A stretch of 64,000 bases of DNA from Billgrantia pellis. GTDB taxonomy: Bacteria > Pseudomonadota > Gammaproteobacteria > Pseudomonadales > Halomonadaceae. Below, piece by piece: positions 1 through 10,329 of the stretch. How positions within the stretch are numbered: position 1 is the first letter of the stretch; every line of letters starts with the position of its first letter. Below the pieces are notes generated by a model. That model worked only from the letters and a program-made list of their open reading frames with translations, was not told the DNA's origin and did not search any database. A program made the translations under genes and the position numbers. The stretch spans positions 704,157-768,156 of the forward strand of contig NZ_VTPY01000001.1 of assembly GCF_008297955.1 (NCBI RefSeq). Reading direction: 5' to 3'.

Positions 1-112
1 CGAAGCGCCCCGCACGAGATTTCTTGGCCAGATCCCAGATGATGAAGGCCATGAAGAGCATCAAACCCCCGATCATGATGGGAGTGATCCAGGCCTCGAA
101 GGTCTGCAGCAT
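1..112 (-). CDS. Small membrane protein, DUF2788-like (partial)
   Basis: The first 37 codons of a minus-strand gene that runs off the left edge. The N-terminus begins MLQTFEAWITPIMIGG and continues as one strongly hydrophobic helix ending in WDLAKKSRAGRF, so a single-pass inner-membrane protein with a positively charged cytoplasmic side is likely. The pattern resembles the short DUF2788 family, whose function is unknown to me. A strong Shine-Dalgarno sequence (AAGGAGG) sits six to seven bases upstream of the ATG and fixes the start. The remainder lies outside the window, so length and C-terminus cannot be judged. Confidence 0.6.
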   Translation of the reverse strand, partial: MLQTFEAWITPIMIGGLMLFMAFIIWDLAKKSRAGRF

Positions 113-248
113 GTTGCCTCCTTGAACAAAGTCCGATGATTATACTCAGGCTTGGTCCGAGCTGCATGTCGAGGCGCGGGGCGCCGCCTGTGTCATGGCG
201 CCGCATCGTGTTACCATCCTAAAGAAATTTTCCAGGCTTATCCCCGAC

Positions 249-713
249 ATGCCACAGCTGAAGATATTCGTAGGCACCATGTATGGTGGTGCGCTTGACG
301 TTGCCGAGCAGGTCGCCCCGCTGTTCGAGGCGGCAGGCTACGAGGTGAGTATCCTGGAGCAGCCGAGCCTCGACGATCTCACCGAAACGCCACCCGATCT
401 GGCCCTGTTCTGCCTTTCCACCACGGGCAGCGGCGATTTTCCCGGCAATTTCGTCCCCTTTGCGCGTGAGCTCGACGAGAAGAGCCCGACGCTCACGGCA
501 CTACGCTATGGTCTGATTGCGCTGGGCGACAGTTCCTACGGCGAAACCTTTTGCGGTGCCGGGCGACGGCTCGATGAGATGCTTCAAGGACTGGGCGCCA
601 CCCGCCTGGGGGCGCGACTCGAAGTCGATGCCATGGAGACGTTCATGGCCGACGATGCCGCGCTACCGTGGGTGGAGACATGGATCGAAGAACAGCAACT
701 GACGGTCGCCTGA
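249..713 (+). CDS. MioC-like flavodoxin-domain protein
   Basis: A 154-residue flavodoxin-fold protein, probably a soluble FMN-binding electron carrier like E. coli MioC or the flavodoxin domain of sulfite reductase. The FMN phosphate loop is visible near residues 9-13 (GTMYGG), followed by LSTTGSGDFPGNF around residue 60 and GLIALGDSSYGETFCGAG near residue 90, the three loops that hold the isoalloxazine ring. The frame is open for 18 more codons upstream, but the ATG at 249 gives the canonical MPQLKIFVGT start of the family, so the longer form is unlikely. Only two bases separate its stop from the next ATG, so the two are probably co-transcribed. The redox partner cannot be told from the sequence. 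Confidence 0.8.
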   Translation: MPQLKIFVGTMYGGALDVAEQVAPLFEAAGYEVSILEQPSLDDLTETPPDLALFCLSTTGSGDFPGNFVPFARELDEKSPTLTALRYGLIALGDSSYGETFCGAGRRLDEMLQGLGATRLGARLEVDAMETFMADDAALPWVETWIEEQQLTVA

Positions 714-715
714 CC

Positions 716-1090
716 ATGAGAGCCAAGCCTGCCGCCGAACGGCTCAGCCTGTTGTTGGGCCTGATGGTACTGATGCTCGCCACGCTTCCCCGCTATGTGG
801 CTGGCGGTCATGACAACCGCCTGACCCTGATCCTGATTGCCCTGGCGGTGGTCGCCGTTGTCGCACTGACCCACTGGCGCATGCTGGAGGGAAGCGAGCG
901 TGCCCGCCTGCCGCTGCTGCTCAAGCGCCTGCTCGTGTCGCTGGTGGTGGGTACGGCGCTGATGGGAGGGTGGCATGCGCTCTTCACGGCCTGGATCAGT
1001 TGGCAGCTGTTGATCGCGCACGGTGCCACCCTGGGTCTGCTGCTGCATGCCCTGTGGCTGTGGTGGCGGCCTCTCGGCGTAGGCCAATAA
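716..1090 (+). CDS. Hypothetical small integral membrane protein
   Basis: A 124-residue protein with about four hydrophobic segments (roughly residues 10-27, 37-53, 76-94 and 99-117) separated by short Arg-rich loops, so a small polytopic inner-membrane protein. I do not recognise a family. It starts two bases after the flavodoxin stop, which argues for translational coupling and perhaps a joint role, though nothing in the sequence says what. The frame is open for 16 codons further upstream inside the flavodoxin gene, but the ATG at 716 fits the operon spacing. It ends just before a hairpin shared with the convergent ppnN gene. Confidence 0.6.
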   Translation: MRAKPAAERLSLLLGLMVLMLATLPRYVAGGHDNRLTLILIALAVVAVVALTHWRMLEGSERARLPLLLKRLLVSLVVGTALMGGWHALFTAWISWQLLIAHGATLGLLLHALWLWWRPLGVGQ

Positions 1091-1118
1091 TCGGCGGCCT
1101 CCGACCGGACGCCGCCGA
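1091..1118. terminator. Bidirectional hairpin between convergent genes
   Basis: TCGGCGGC (1091-1098) pairs with GCCGCCGA (1111-1118), an 8-base-pair stem with a 12-base loop. It lies in the 46-base gap between the small membrane protein gene and the 3' end of ppnN. There is no long T-run on either side, so termination strength is uncertain. Confidence 0.45.
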
Positions 1119-1136
1119 AAAGATCGTCCTGCCGAA

Positions 1137-2501
1137 TTACACCAGCCGGTAGCAGGGCACGTATTCCTGCCCGGGGAGCTTCATCCGCCCCTGCGCGACG
1201 AACGAGCCGAGCAGTTCGTCCAGGCGGTGCATCAGCTCGGGCTCGGCGTGTAGCGAGAAGGGCCCGTGGGCCTCGATGGCGCGCAGCCCGCGTTCCTTGA
1301 CGTTGCCCGCGACGATACCCGAGAAGGCGCGTCTCAGGTTGGCCGCCAACTCATGTACCGGCTGGTCGGGGTGCAACGCCAGGCCGGCCATGGCAGCGTG
1401 GGTCGGTTCGAAGGTTTCCTGAAAATTCCGGGCGATGGTCAAGCGCCAGTTGAAGTGAAAGGCGTCCTGATGGGCGCGGCGAAACTCAGTCACGGCATCG
1501 ATGCCCTGGCGCATGGCGCGGGCGACCTCGACCGGGTCGTCGACGATGATGCGGTATTTCTCGCGTACCGATTCGCCCAGCGTATAAACCAGGAATTCGT
1601 CGATACGCTTGAAGTAGTCGGCGGCGCTGGCCGGGCCGGTGAAGATCACCGGCATCTCCATGTCGGCATTCTCGGGATGGAGCAGAATGCCCATGAGATA
1701 AAGAATCTCTTCCGCCGTGCCAACCCCGCCGGGAAACACGACGATGCCATGGCCGATACGGATGAAGGCCTCGAGGCGCTTCTCGATATCGGGCATCACC
1801 ACTAATTCGTTGACCAGAGGGTTGGGAGCCTCGGCGGCAATGATGCCGGGCTCGGAAATGCCCAGGTAGCGGCCGTCGGGAATGCGCTGCTTGGCATGGG
1901 CCAGATTGGCGCCCTTCATGGGCCCTTTCATGGCGCCCGGGCCGCAGCCGGTACAGATGTCGAGTTCGCGCAGGCCGAGGTGGTAGCCCACGTCCTTGGT
2001 GTAGTCGTACTCCTCCCGCGTGATCGAATGCCCGCCCCAGCAGACCACCAGCCCCGGATCCCGGCCGGGCTTGAGCGTGCCGGCCTTGCGCAGGATATGG
2101 AACACGGCGTTGGTGGTTCCCTCGCCGGTGCTCAGGTCGAAGCGCGCGTGATGCTGGATCTCGTTGTAGACGTAGACGATATCGCGCAGCACGGAAGAGA
2201 GGTGTTCACGAATCCCGCGGATCATCTTGCCGTCGACGAAAGCCTCCGCGGGGGCATTGGTCACCTTGAGGCGTATGCCGCGATCCTGCTGGATGACCTC
2301 GATGTCGAAATCATGGTAGGTCTCCATCAGTACCAGGCTGTCGTCGGTGACGCTTCCCGAGCTGAGTACGGCCAGCGAACAGCGGCGCAGCAGGTCGTGC
2401 AGACCCGCTTTGGAAGTATCGCGCAGACGGTTGACTTCGTGTTGCGAAAGCACTTCCAGGCTGCGAAGCGGAGAGACGACGCTGGAAATGGTATCAGGCA
2501 T
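1137..2501 (-). CDS. ppnN: Nucleotide 5'-monophosphate nucleosidase PpnN (YgdH, LOG family)
   Basis: A 454-residue cytosolic enzyme matching E. coli PpnN/YgdH in length and layout. PpnN cleaves the N-glycosidic bond of purine and pyrimidine nucleoside monophosphates to base plus ribose 5-phosphate and is a target of (p)ppGpp. The LOG-family signature PGGVGTAEE is at residues 257-265, preceded by GCGPGAMKG near 186 and the EKRLEAF segment near 240 that builds the phosphate site. The N-terminal region (1-130) and C-terminal extension typical of PpnN, absent from short plant LOG proteins, are both present. The gene is monocistronic on the minus strand and divergent from the LysR gene at 2676, with a 174-base shared control region. 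Confidence 0.92.
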   Translation of the reverse strand: MPDTISSVVSPLRSLEVLSQHEVNRLRDTSKAGLHDLLRRCSLAVLSSGSVTDDSLVLMETYHDFDIEVIQQDRGIRLKVTNAPAEAFVDGKMIRGIREHLSSVLRDIVYVYNEIQHHARFDLSTGEGTTNAVFHILRKAGTLKPGRDPGLVVCWGGHSITREEYDYTKDVGYHLGLRELDICTGCGPGAMKGPMKGANLAHAKQRIPDGRYLGISEPGIIAAEAPNPLVNELVVMPDIEKRLEAFIRIGHGIVVFPGGVGTAEEILYLMGILLHPENADMEMPVIFTGPASAADYFKRIDEFLVYTLGESVREKYRIIVDDPVEVARAMRQGIDAVTEFRRAHQDAFHFNWRLTIARNFQETFEPTHAAMAGLALHPDQPVHELAANLRRAFSGIVAGNVKERGLRAIEAHGPFSLHAEPELMHRLDELLGSFVAQGRMKLPGQEYVPCYRLV

Positions 2502-2626
2502 GAAAACGGTCCTTGTGTGATCGGTGCGTCGAGTGCCGTCAAGGACGGGGCCGGGCGCAATGAACTTGTCATGATGCTAACACGCCGGGCGTGCAGGGTG
2601 CAGCGCTGCGCCGGAGGGGCCGATTT

Positions 2627-2643
2627 GTTACCATGGTGGCAAC
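2627..2643. promoter_or_regulatory. Imperfect palindrome upstream of LysR gene
   Basis: GTTACCATGGTGGCAAC, a 17-base near-palindrome (6 of 7 positions pair in each arm), sits 33 bases upstream of the LysR start in the divergent ppnN/LysR gap. Position and symmetry suit a LysR-type autoregulatory operator, but this is inference from symmetry only. Confidence 0.3.
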
Positions 2644-2675
2644 TGGTTTCGGCCGAACGCCACAGGCGATGTGAC

Positions 2676-3590
2676 ATGTTCAACGCCCAATATTTCCGTA
2701 CTTTCATTACTCTGGTCGAGACCGGCAGCTTCACCCGGACCGCGCGACGCCTGGACATGACCCAGCCCGGGGTCAGCCAGCACGTGCGCAAGCTCGAGCA
2801 GTACCTCGACAAGCCGCTGCTGGAACGGCAGGGCAGGCGTTTCACGCTCACCGAAGCCGGGCGCCGCGCCTACGATTACGGCCTACGCCTGTTCGCCGAG
2901 CATGAGCAATTCCGCCATTCGCTGGACGACGATGCGCTGGACACCGGTGAATGCCGCATCGCGTCGCCGGGCAGCGTGGGGCTGATGCTGTATCCCTACC
3001 TTCTCGGCCAGCAGCAGATGTCGCCTGGGCTGACGGTGAATTACAGTTTCGCCTTCAGCCACGAGATCGTCACCGATGTACTGGCCGGTCGCCACGACCT
3101 GGGTATCGTCACCGAGCCGATTCGCCATCCGGAGCTGGACTGCCGGCTTTGGCACCAGGAGCCGCTGTGCCTGGTGGTGCCGGCCGATTTCACCGGCACT
3201 TCGCTAACCGAGTTGATGGGGATCGGCTTCATCAATTACTCGGACGGCGTGAGTCATGCCGGGGCGTTGCTTCGCAGCAATTTTACCGAGGAGTTCCGCT
3301 CCATGAACCAGTTCCGCCGCCAGGGCTTCACCAACGAGGTGGCAATGGTATTGGATGCGGTGGCCCGCGGTCTGGGCTTTACCGTGGTATCGAGGCTGGT
3401 ACTCGAAACCTCGCCCTGGCAGCGCCAGGTCAAGGAACTCGACCTGCCGGCGGCCGAGTACGAGACGCTTCATCTGGTGAGCCGCTCGGGAAGTCGCGTG
3501 CCGCGACGCTACGAGCGGTTGCTCGAAGGTTTCCGCGAGCAACGACTGCGTGAGCGCTTTGGCTACGGTGAGGTCGCCTCGCCGCTGTAG
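2676..3590 (+). CDS. LysR-family transcriptional regulator
   Basis: A 304-residue LysR-type regulator. Residues 3-60 form the winged helix-turn-helix (FRTFITLVETGSFTRTARR, then TQPGVSQHVRKLEQYL), followed by a periplasmic-binding-protein-like effector domain to the end. The frame is open for 260 codons upstream, but those codons are antisense to ppnN and the ATG at 2676 gives the normal family start. Its regulon is unknown. LysR genes often control a divergent neighbour, which here would be ppnN, but this pairing is not established. A strong hairpin follows 23 bases after the stop. Confidence 0.88.
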   Translation: MFNAQYFRTFITLVETGSFTRTARRLDMTQPGVSQHVRKLEQYLDKPLLERQGRRFTLTEAGRRAYDYGLRLFAEHEQFRHSLDDDALDTGECRIASPGSVGLMLYPYLLGQQQMSPGLTVNYSFAFSHEIVTDVLAGRHDLGIVTEPIRHPELDCRLWHQEPLCLVVPADFTGTSLTELMGIGFINYSDGVSHAGALLRSNFTEEFRSMNQFRRQGFTNEVAMVLDAVARGLGFTVVSRLVLETSPWQRQVKELDLPAAEYETLHLVSRSGSRVPRRYERLLEGFREQRLRERFGYGEVASPL

Positions 3591-3613
3591 CTGCCGCCCG
3601 ATACTGCAAAAGG

Positions 3614-3645
3614 CCAAACGGCCCGCCGAAGGGCAGGCCGTTTGG
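3614..3645. terminator. Bidirectional terminator, LysR / gcvP
   Basis: CCAAACGGCC (3614-3623) and GGCCGTTTGG (3636-3645) form a perfect 10-base-pair stem, extended by inner G-C pairs. Read on the minus strand, the stem is followed by CCTTTTGC, giving a short U-tract after gcvP. It probably serves both the LysR gene and the convergent gcvHP operon. Confidence 0.8.
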
Positions 3646-3674
3646 GGTAGCGACTTCGCATCAGCGATGACGGA

Positions 3675-6569
<2,895 letters not shown>

Positions 6570-6598
6570 GGAGAACCTTGTGCGGTGTGTCGGAAGAA

Positions 6599-6615
6599 CC
6601 CGGCCGGCGGCCGGG
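6599..6615. other. Stem-loop in gcvH-gcvP spacer
   Basis: CCCGGCCG and CGGCCGGG are perfect complements around one central base, in the 62-base spacer between gcvH and gcvP. It has no U-tract, so an mRNA-stabilising or partial-termination role that sets the H:P ratio is possible. Inference from structure only. Confidence 0.4.
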
Positions 6616-6631
6616 ATAAGGTCAGGCCGGA

Positions 6632-7024
6632 TCAGGATTCGCTGTCGACGATGGCCTGATAGGCGTCGGCGTCCAGCAGTGCCTCGACGGCGGTGGCATC
6701 GTCGACACGCACCTTCATGATCCAACCGCCCTCATAGGGGGCTTCATTGACGGTCTCGGGGGCATCCTCGAGCGTTTCATTGACCTCGACGATCTCGCCG
6801 GCCAGGGGGGCATACAGATCGGAAGCTGCCTTGACCGACTCGATGACGCCGAACTCCTCGCCCTTGGCCAGGGTGCGTCCCACCTCGGGGAGCTCGACGA
6901 ACACCACGTCGCCGAGGGCCTCTTGGGCGTGGTCGGTAATACCGATGGTGACGGTGCCGTCACCGTTGTCCAGCACCCATTCGTGGCTTTCGTTGTAGCG
7001 CAGGTTGGCGGGGATCGAGCTCAT
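6632..7024 (-). CDS. gcvH: Glycine cleavage system H protein
   Basis: A 130-residue lipoyl carrier protein that shuttles the aminomethyl intermediate between the P, T and L proteins. The lipoylated lysine is K65 in [16 protein letters not shown], and the flanking beta-strands ([22 protein letters not shown]) are typical. The length matches E. coli GcvH. It is first in a gcvH-gcvP operon on the minus strand; the T protein is encoded separately beyond the divergent symporter gene, and the L protein (dihydrolipoamide dehydrogenase) is not in the window. The start has an AGGA ribosome site eight bases upstream. Confidence 0.97.
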   Translation of the reverse strand: MSSIPANLRYNESHEWVLDNGDGTVTIGITDHAQEALGDVVFVELPEVGRTLAKGEEFGVIESVKAASDLYAPLAGEIVEVNETLEDAPETVNEAPYEGGWIMKVRVDDATAVEALLDADAYQAIVDSES

Positions 7025-7596
7025 GGTGTTTTCCTATACGAAAAAGGTTTTCTGACGGGGCGAATGCTAACGCCATTGGCGTCATTTGGCGAGTCCGTGA
7101 ACGCGGTTTCGGTCGCGTTGCCGGCCTCCGCCTGAACAGCGTGGCGCGTGTTGAAAAGATCGTCCAGTTCTCGCGTCAAGAGGAGTGCATAAGCGTGGCG
7201 TCGGCGCTAGGCAGGATTCGACAGGCCTGGCGCGGCTCACTAATCTGTAGGGGCCATGATCGTCGGAGGCGGACGATGCGCCATTGTTTCCGATACGAAA
7301 CGCACGCTTCGCCGGCGCGGGGACGAGCGTTGGCCATTCCTTTCCGGAAAGCATTTCGTCGGGGTAGTGCATTCCTGGCTTTTTCCGCTATGGTACGCCG
7401 GATTGCATTGCCCATCGTTCGCGCATGCCTCGAATGGCACGGAGAAAATTCTGCTTGTCAAAGCCGTTCCGCTGCGGTTCGGTTGACCGTGTGCAGCGAC
7501 CATGGCGGCCGAGCGGTGCGTGAGGGAATGCATGGCCATCACTGCGGGGCCGAGATAAGAAGCCATACAAATCGCCAACAATAGAGGGAAACGTTC
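7025..7596. other. Divergent control region gcvH / symporter, no gene recognised
   Basis: A 572-base gap between gcvH (minus) and the AGCS symporter (plus), so it must hold both promoters. Short palindromes are present, for example ACGCCATTGGCGT at 7070-7082. Several open frames of 60-147 codons cross it on both strands, but none has a convincing ribosome site or family resemblance. I looked for a glycine riboswitch on both strands, because such aptamers often precede gcv genes and glycine symporters, and saw no convincing conserved core. Confidence 0.5.
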
Positions 7597-9003
7597 GTGG
7601 AAACCTTGAATGCGATATTCACAGCGATCAACGGGGTCGTCTGGGGGCCGTTGATGCTCATCCTGCTGCTGGGGGTGGGCCTGTATCTGCAGCTCGGACT
7701 GAAGCTGATGCCCATTCGCAAGTTGGGTACCGGCTTCAGGCTGATGTGGGCGGGGCGTGACAGGAAGCCTTCGCCCGACACGGCCAAGGCGGCCGTCGAC
7801 GAAGGGGAAATCTCGCCGTTCAACGCATTGATGACGGCGCTTTCCGCGACCATCGGTACCGGCAATATCGCAGGGGTCGCCACTGCCATTGCACTCGGTG
7901 GGCCGGGTGCGGTGTTCTGGATGTGGATCACGGCGTTGGTGGGCATGGCGACCAAGTTCGCCGAGGCGGTATTGGCGGTACGTTTCCGTGAAACCGACAG
8001 TACCGGCTACCACGTCGGTGGGCCGATGTTCTACATCAAGAACGGTCTGGGTCGGAAATGGCTGTGGCTGGGGGGTGCCTTCGCTTTCTTCGGCGCGGTC
8101 GCAGCCTTCGGCATCGGTAACACGGTACAGTCCAACTCGGTGGCCGATGCCCTCGCTTCCACCTTCGGTCTGCCGCACTGGATGACCGGCGTGGTGATCA
8201 TGGTGCTTGCCGGTGCGGTGATTCTGGGCGGTATCAAGCGCATCGCCAAGGTGGCCGGCAAGCTGGTACCGATCATGGGGATCGCCTATGTCCTCGCCGG
8301 GGTCGTCGTGCTTGCCATCAACGCCGGCCAGCTCGGCGAGGCGTTCAGCATGATCTTCTACTACGCCTTCAACCCGCACGCGGCCATGGGCGGCTTCGCC
8401 GGCGCGGCGGTGATGGCGGCGATTCGGTTTGGCGTGGCGCGCGGCATCTTCTCCAACGAGGCGGGGTTGGGCAGCGCGCCCATCGCTCACGCCGCGGCGC
8501 AAACCAAGAATCCGGTGCGTCAGGGGCTGATCGCTATGCTCGGGACCTTCATCGACACCATTATCGTCTGTTCCATCACCGCCCTGGTCATCCTGACCGC
8601 CGGAGTCTGGGAGACGGGGGAGGCGGGGGCATCGTTGACGGCGCTCTCCTTCGATGAAGCCCTGCCGGGCATGGGCAACCAGATCGTCTCACTGGCGCTG
8701 GCCGTGTTCGCCTTCACCACCATCCTGGGCTGGTCGTTCTACGGTGAGAAGTGCTTCCAGTTCCTGTTCGGCACCCGTTCGATCATGCTGTATCGCGTGC
8801 TGTTCGTGCTGGCCATCCCGTTGGGTGCCATGGCGCAACTGGGCTTCATCTGGCTGATGGCCGATACCTTCAACGCCATGATGGCGATTCCCAACCTGAT
8901 TGCCCTGGCGCTGCTGTCGCCGGTGGTATTCAAGCTGGCCCGCGACTACTTTGACGGCAAGGACATCCTGCCGGGCGAAGAGTTGGACCACGATAAGTCC
9001 TGA
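7597..9003 (+). CDS. Alanine/glycine:cation symporter (AGCS family)
   Basis: A 468-residue multi-spanning inner-membrane transporter of the AGCS (DagA/AlsT) family, which imports alanine or glycine with Na+. Family features include the N-terminal VWGPLMLILLLGVGLYL helix, SATIGTGNIAGVATAI near residue 88, GGPMFYIKNGLGRKW near 140 and NEAGLGSAPIAHAAA near 290, plus about ten hydrophobic segments. Translation starts at a GTG with AGAGGG eight bases before it. A hairpin and then gcvT follow 77 bases downstream. The neighbourhood of glycine cleavage genes suggests that glycine is the physiological substrate and sodium the coupling ion, in keeping with a halophile, but both are inferences. Confidence 0.9.
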   Translation: METLNAIFTAINGVVWGPLMLILLLGVGLYLQLGLKLMPIRKLGTGFRLMWAGRDRKPSPDTAKAAVDEGEISPFNALMTALSATIGTGNIAGVATAIALGGPGAVFWMWITALVGMATKFAEAVLAVRFRETDSTGYHVGGPMFYIKNGLGRKWLWLGGAFAFFGAVAAFGIGNTVQSNSVADALASTFGLPHWMTGVVIMVLAGAVILGGIKRIAKVAGKLVPIMGIAYVLAGVVVLAINAGQLGEAFSMIFYYAFNPHAAMGGFAGAAVMAAIRFGVARGIFSNEAGLGSAPIAHAAAQTKNPVRQGLIAMLGTFIDTIIVCSITALVILTAGVWETGEAGASLTALSFDEALPGMGNQIVSLALAVFAFTTILGWSFYGEKCFQFLFGTRSIMLYRVLFVLAIPLGAMAQLGFIWLMADTFNAMMAIPNLIALALLSPVVFKLARDYFDGKDILPGEELDHDKS

Positions 9004-9017
9004 GGCTATCTGCCATC

Positions 9018-9046
9018 CGAGAGGTGCCCCATGAGGGCACCTCTCG
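9018..9046 (+). terminator. Hairpin between symporter gene and gcvT
   Basis: CGAGAGGTGCCC (9018-9029) pairs perfectly over 12 bases with GGGCACCTCTCG (9035-9046), loop CATGA. The downstream sequence TCGTTG is a weak U-tract, so partial termination is plausible; it would let the symporter be expressed at a different level from gcvT. Confidence 0.65.
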
Positions 9047-9080
9047 TCGTTGATGGCCCCGCTACGAGAGTGATGACGAC

Positions 9081-10193
9081 ATGAGTAAGCTCAAGCATAC
9101 CCCCCTTCATGCCTTGCACCTGGAGCTGGGTGGAAAGATGGTGCCCTTTGCCGGCTACGAGATGCCGGTGCAGTATCCGCTCGGCGTGAAAAAGGAGCAC
9201 GAACACACCCGTGCCGCCTGTGGCCTGTTCGACGTGTCGCACATGGGGCAGATCCTGCTGCAGGGGCCGCGCCCTGCCGAGGCGCTGGAGACCCTGGTAT
9301 GCGCCGACATCGTCGACCTGCCCCGGGGCATGCAGCGCTATGCGCTGTTCACCGAGCATGAGGGAGGCATCCTTGACGATCTGATGGTGGCCAACACCGG
9401 TGAGTATCTCTATCTGGTGGTCAACGCGGCCTGCAAGGACCAGGATCAGGCCCTGCTGGAAATGGGGCTGGACGGTGAGCATCGCATCGAGGTGCTGGAT
9501 CGCGGATTGCTGGCGCTGCAGGGACCCAAGGCGGCGGACGTGATGCGTCGGCTGTGCCCCGAAGCTTGCGACATGGTCTTCATGCAGCATGACCATTTCG
9601 AAATGGACGGTACGCCGGTATGGATCAGCCGTAGTGGGTATACCGGCGAGGATGGTTTCGAGATTTCGGTGCCGGCCGAAGCCGCGGAGACGCTGGCCCG
9701 CCGGCTGCTGGCCGAGCAGGAGGTCGAGGCGATCGGCCTGGGGGCGCGCGATTCGCTGCGCCTGGAGGCGGGGCTTTGCCTCTACGGCCACGATATCGAT
9801 ACCGGGACCACGCCCGTCGAGGCGGGCCTGATCTGGGCCATCGGCAAGGCACGGCGTCACGGTGGCGAGCGTCCCGCAGGGTTTCCCGGCGCCGACGTTA
9901 TCCTGCATCAGGTCGATGCCAAGGATCACCGGCGCAAGCGCGTCGGGCTGCTGGGTGAAGGCCGGGCCCCGGTGCGTGAAGGCGCCGAGCTCTTCGATTC
10001 GCAGGGCAAGCACATCGGGACGGTCACGTCGGGCGGTTTTGGTCCCAGTGTCGGCAAGCCGGTGGCGATGGGCTATGTCGACATCGAACATGCGGCGATC
10101 GGCACCCCCCTATACGCTGAGGTGCGCGGCAAGCAGCTGCCGATGACGGTGAGCAAGATGCCGTTCGTCGAGCCGGGTTACTACCGCGGCTAA
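9081..10193 (+). CDS. gcvT: Glycine cleavage system T protein (aminomethyltransferase)
   Basis: A 370-residue tetrahydrofolate-dependent aminomethyltransferase, which takes the aminomethyl group from GcvH, releases ammonia and forms 5,10-methylene-tetrahydrofolate. Family landmarks are LHLELGGKMVPFAGYEMPVQY at the N-terminus, FDVSHMGQI near residue 50, SRSGYTGEDGFEI near 190 and LGARDSLRLEAGLCLYGHDI near 220. Length and both domains are complete. It lies downstream of the symporter on the plus strand, away from gcvHP. A hairpin follows between it and the convergent yjbH gene. Confidence 0.96.
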   Translation: MSKLKHTPLHALHLELGGKMVPFAGYEMPVQYPLGVKKEHEHTRAACGLFDVSHMGQILLQGPRPAEALETLVCADIVDLPRGMQRYALFTEHEGGILDDLMVANTGEYLYLVVNAACKDQDQALLEMGLDGEHRIEVLDRGLLALQGPKAADVMRRLCPEACDMVFMQHDHFEMDGTPVWISRSGYTGEDGFEISVPAEAAETLARRLLAEQEVEAIGLGARDSLRLEAGLCLYGHDIDTGTTPVEAGLIWAIGKARRHGGERPAGFPGADVILHQVDAKDHRRKRVGLLGEGRAPVREGAELFDSQGKHIGTVTSGGFGPSVGKPVAMGYVDIEHAAIGTPLYAEVRGKQLPMTVSKMPFVEPGYYRG

Positions 10194-10285
10194 TTCGCCG
10201 TTTCGGATTTTATACCGTTATCTATCGTCGGCACACCTCATGCGGCGGTCTTTTCCTTTCGCCATCTTCGGGGCTACGGGCCGGC

Positions 10286-10326
10286 AGGCAAGCGGATGAG
10301 GCGAACATTGTCTCATCCGCCTGCCT
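10286..10326. terminator. Bidirectional terminator gcvT / yjbH
   Basis: AGGCA-A-GCGGATGAG (10286-10300) pairs with CTCATCCGC-C-TGCCT (10312-10326), a 14-base-pair stem with one internal mismatch and an 11-base loop. It lies between the 3' ends of two convergent genes. No clear T-run is present on either side. Confidence 0.6.
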
Positions 10327-10329
10327 CAT

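Noticed and set aside
249..713. True mioC marking an origin-proximal region
   Set aside because: The protein is MioC-like, but its neighbours are not gidA or asnC, so no origin link is supported.
7141..7584. 147-codon open frame in the gcvH/symporter gap
   Set aside because: No ribosome site, composition unlike a protein, and competing frames on the other strand; typical of G+C-rich intergenic DNA.
7025..7596. Glycine riboswitch between gcvH and the symporter gene
   Set aside because: I read both strands for the conserved aptamer cores and found no convincing match; only short unrelated palindromes are present.
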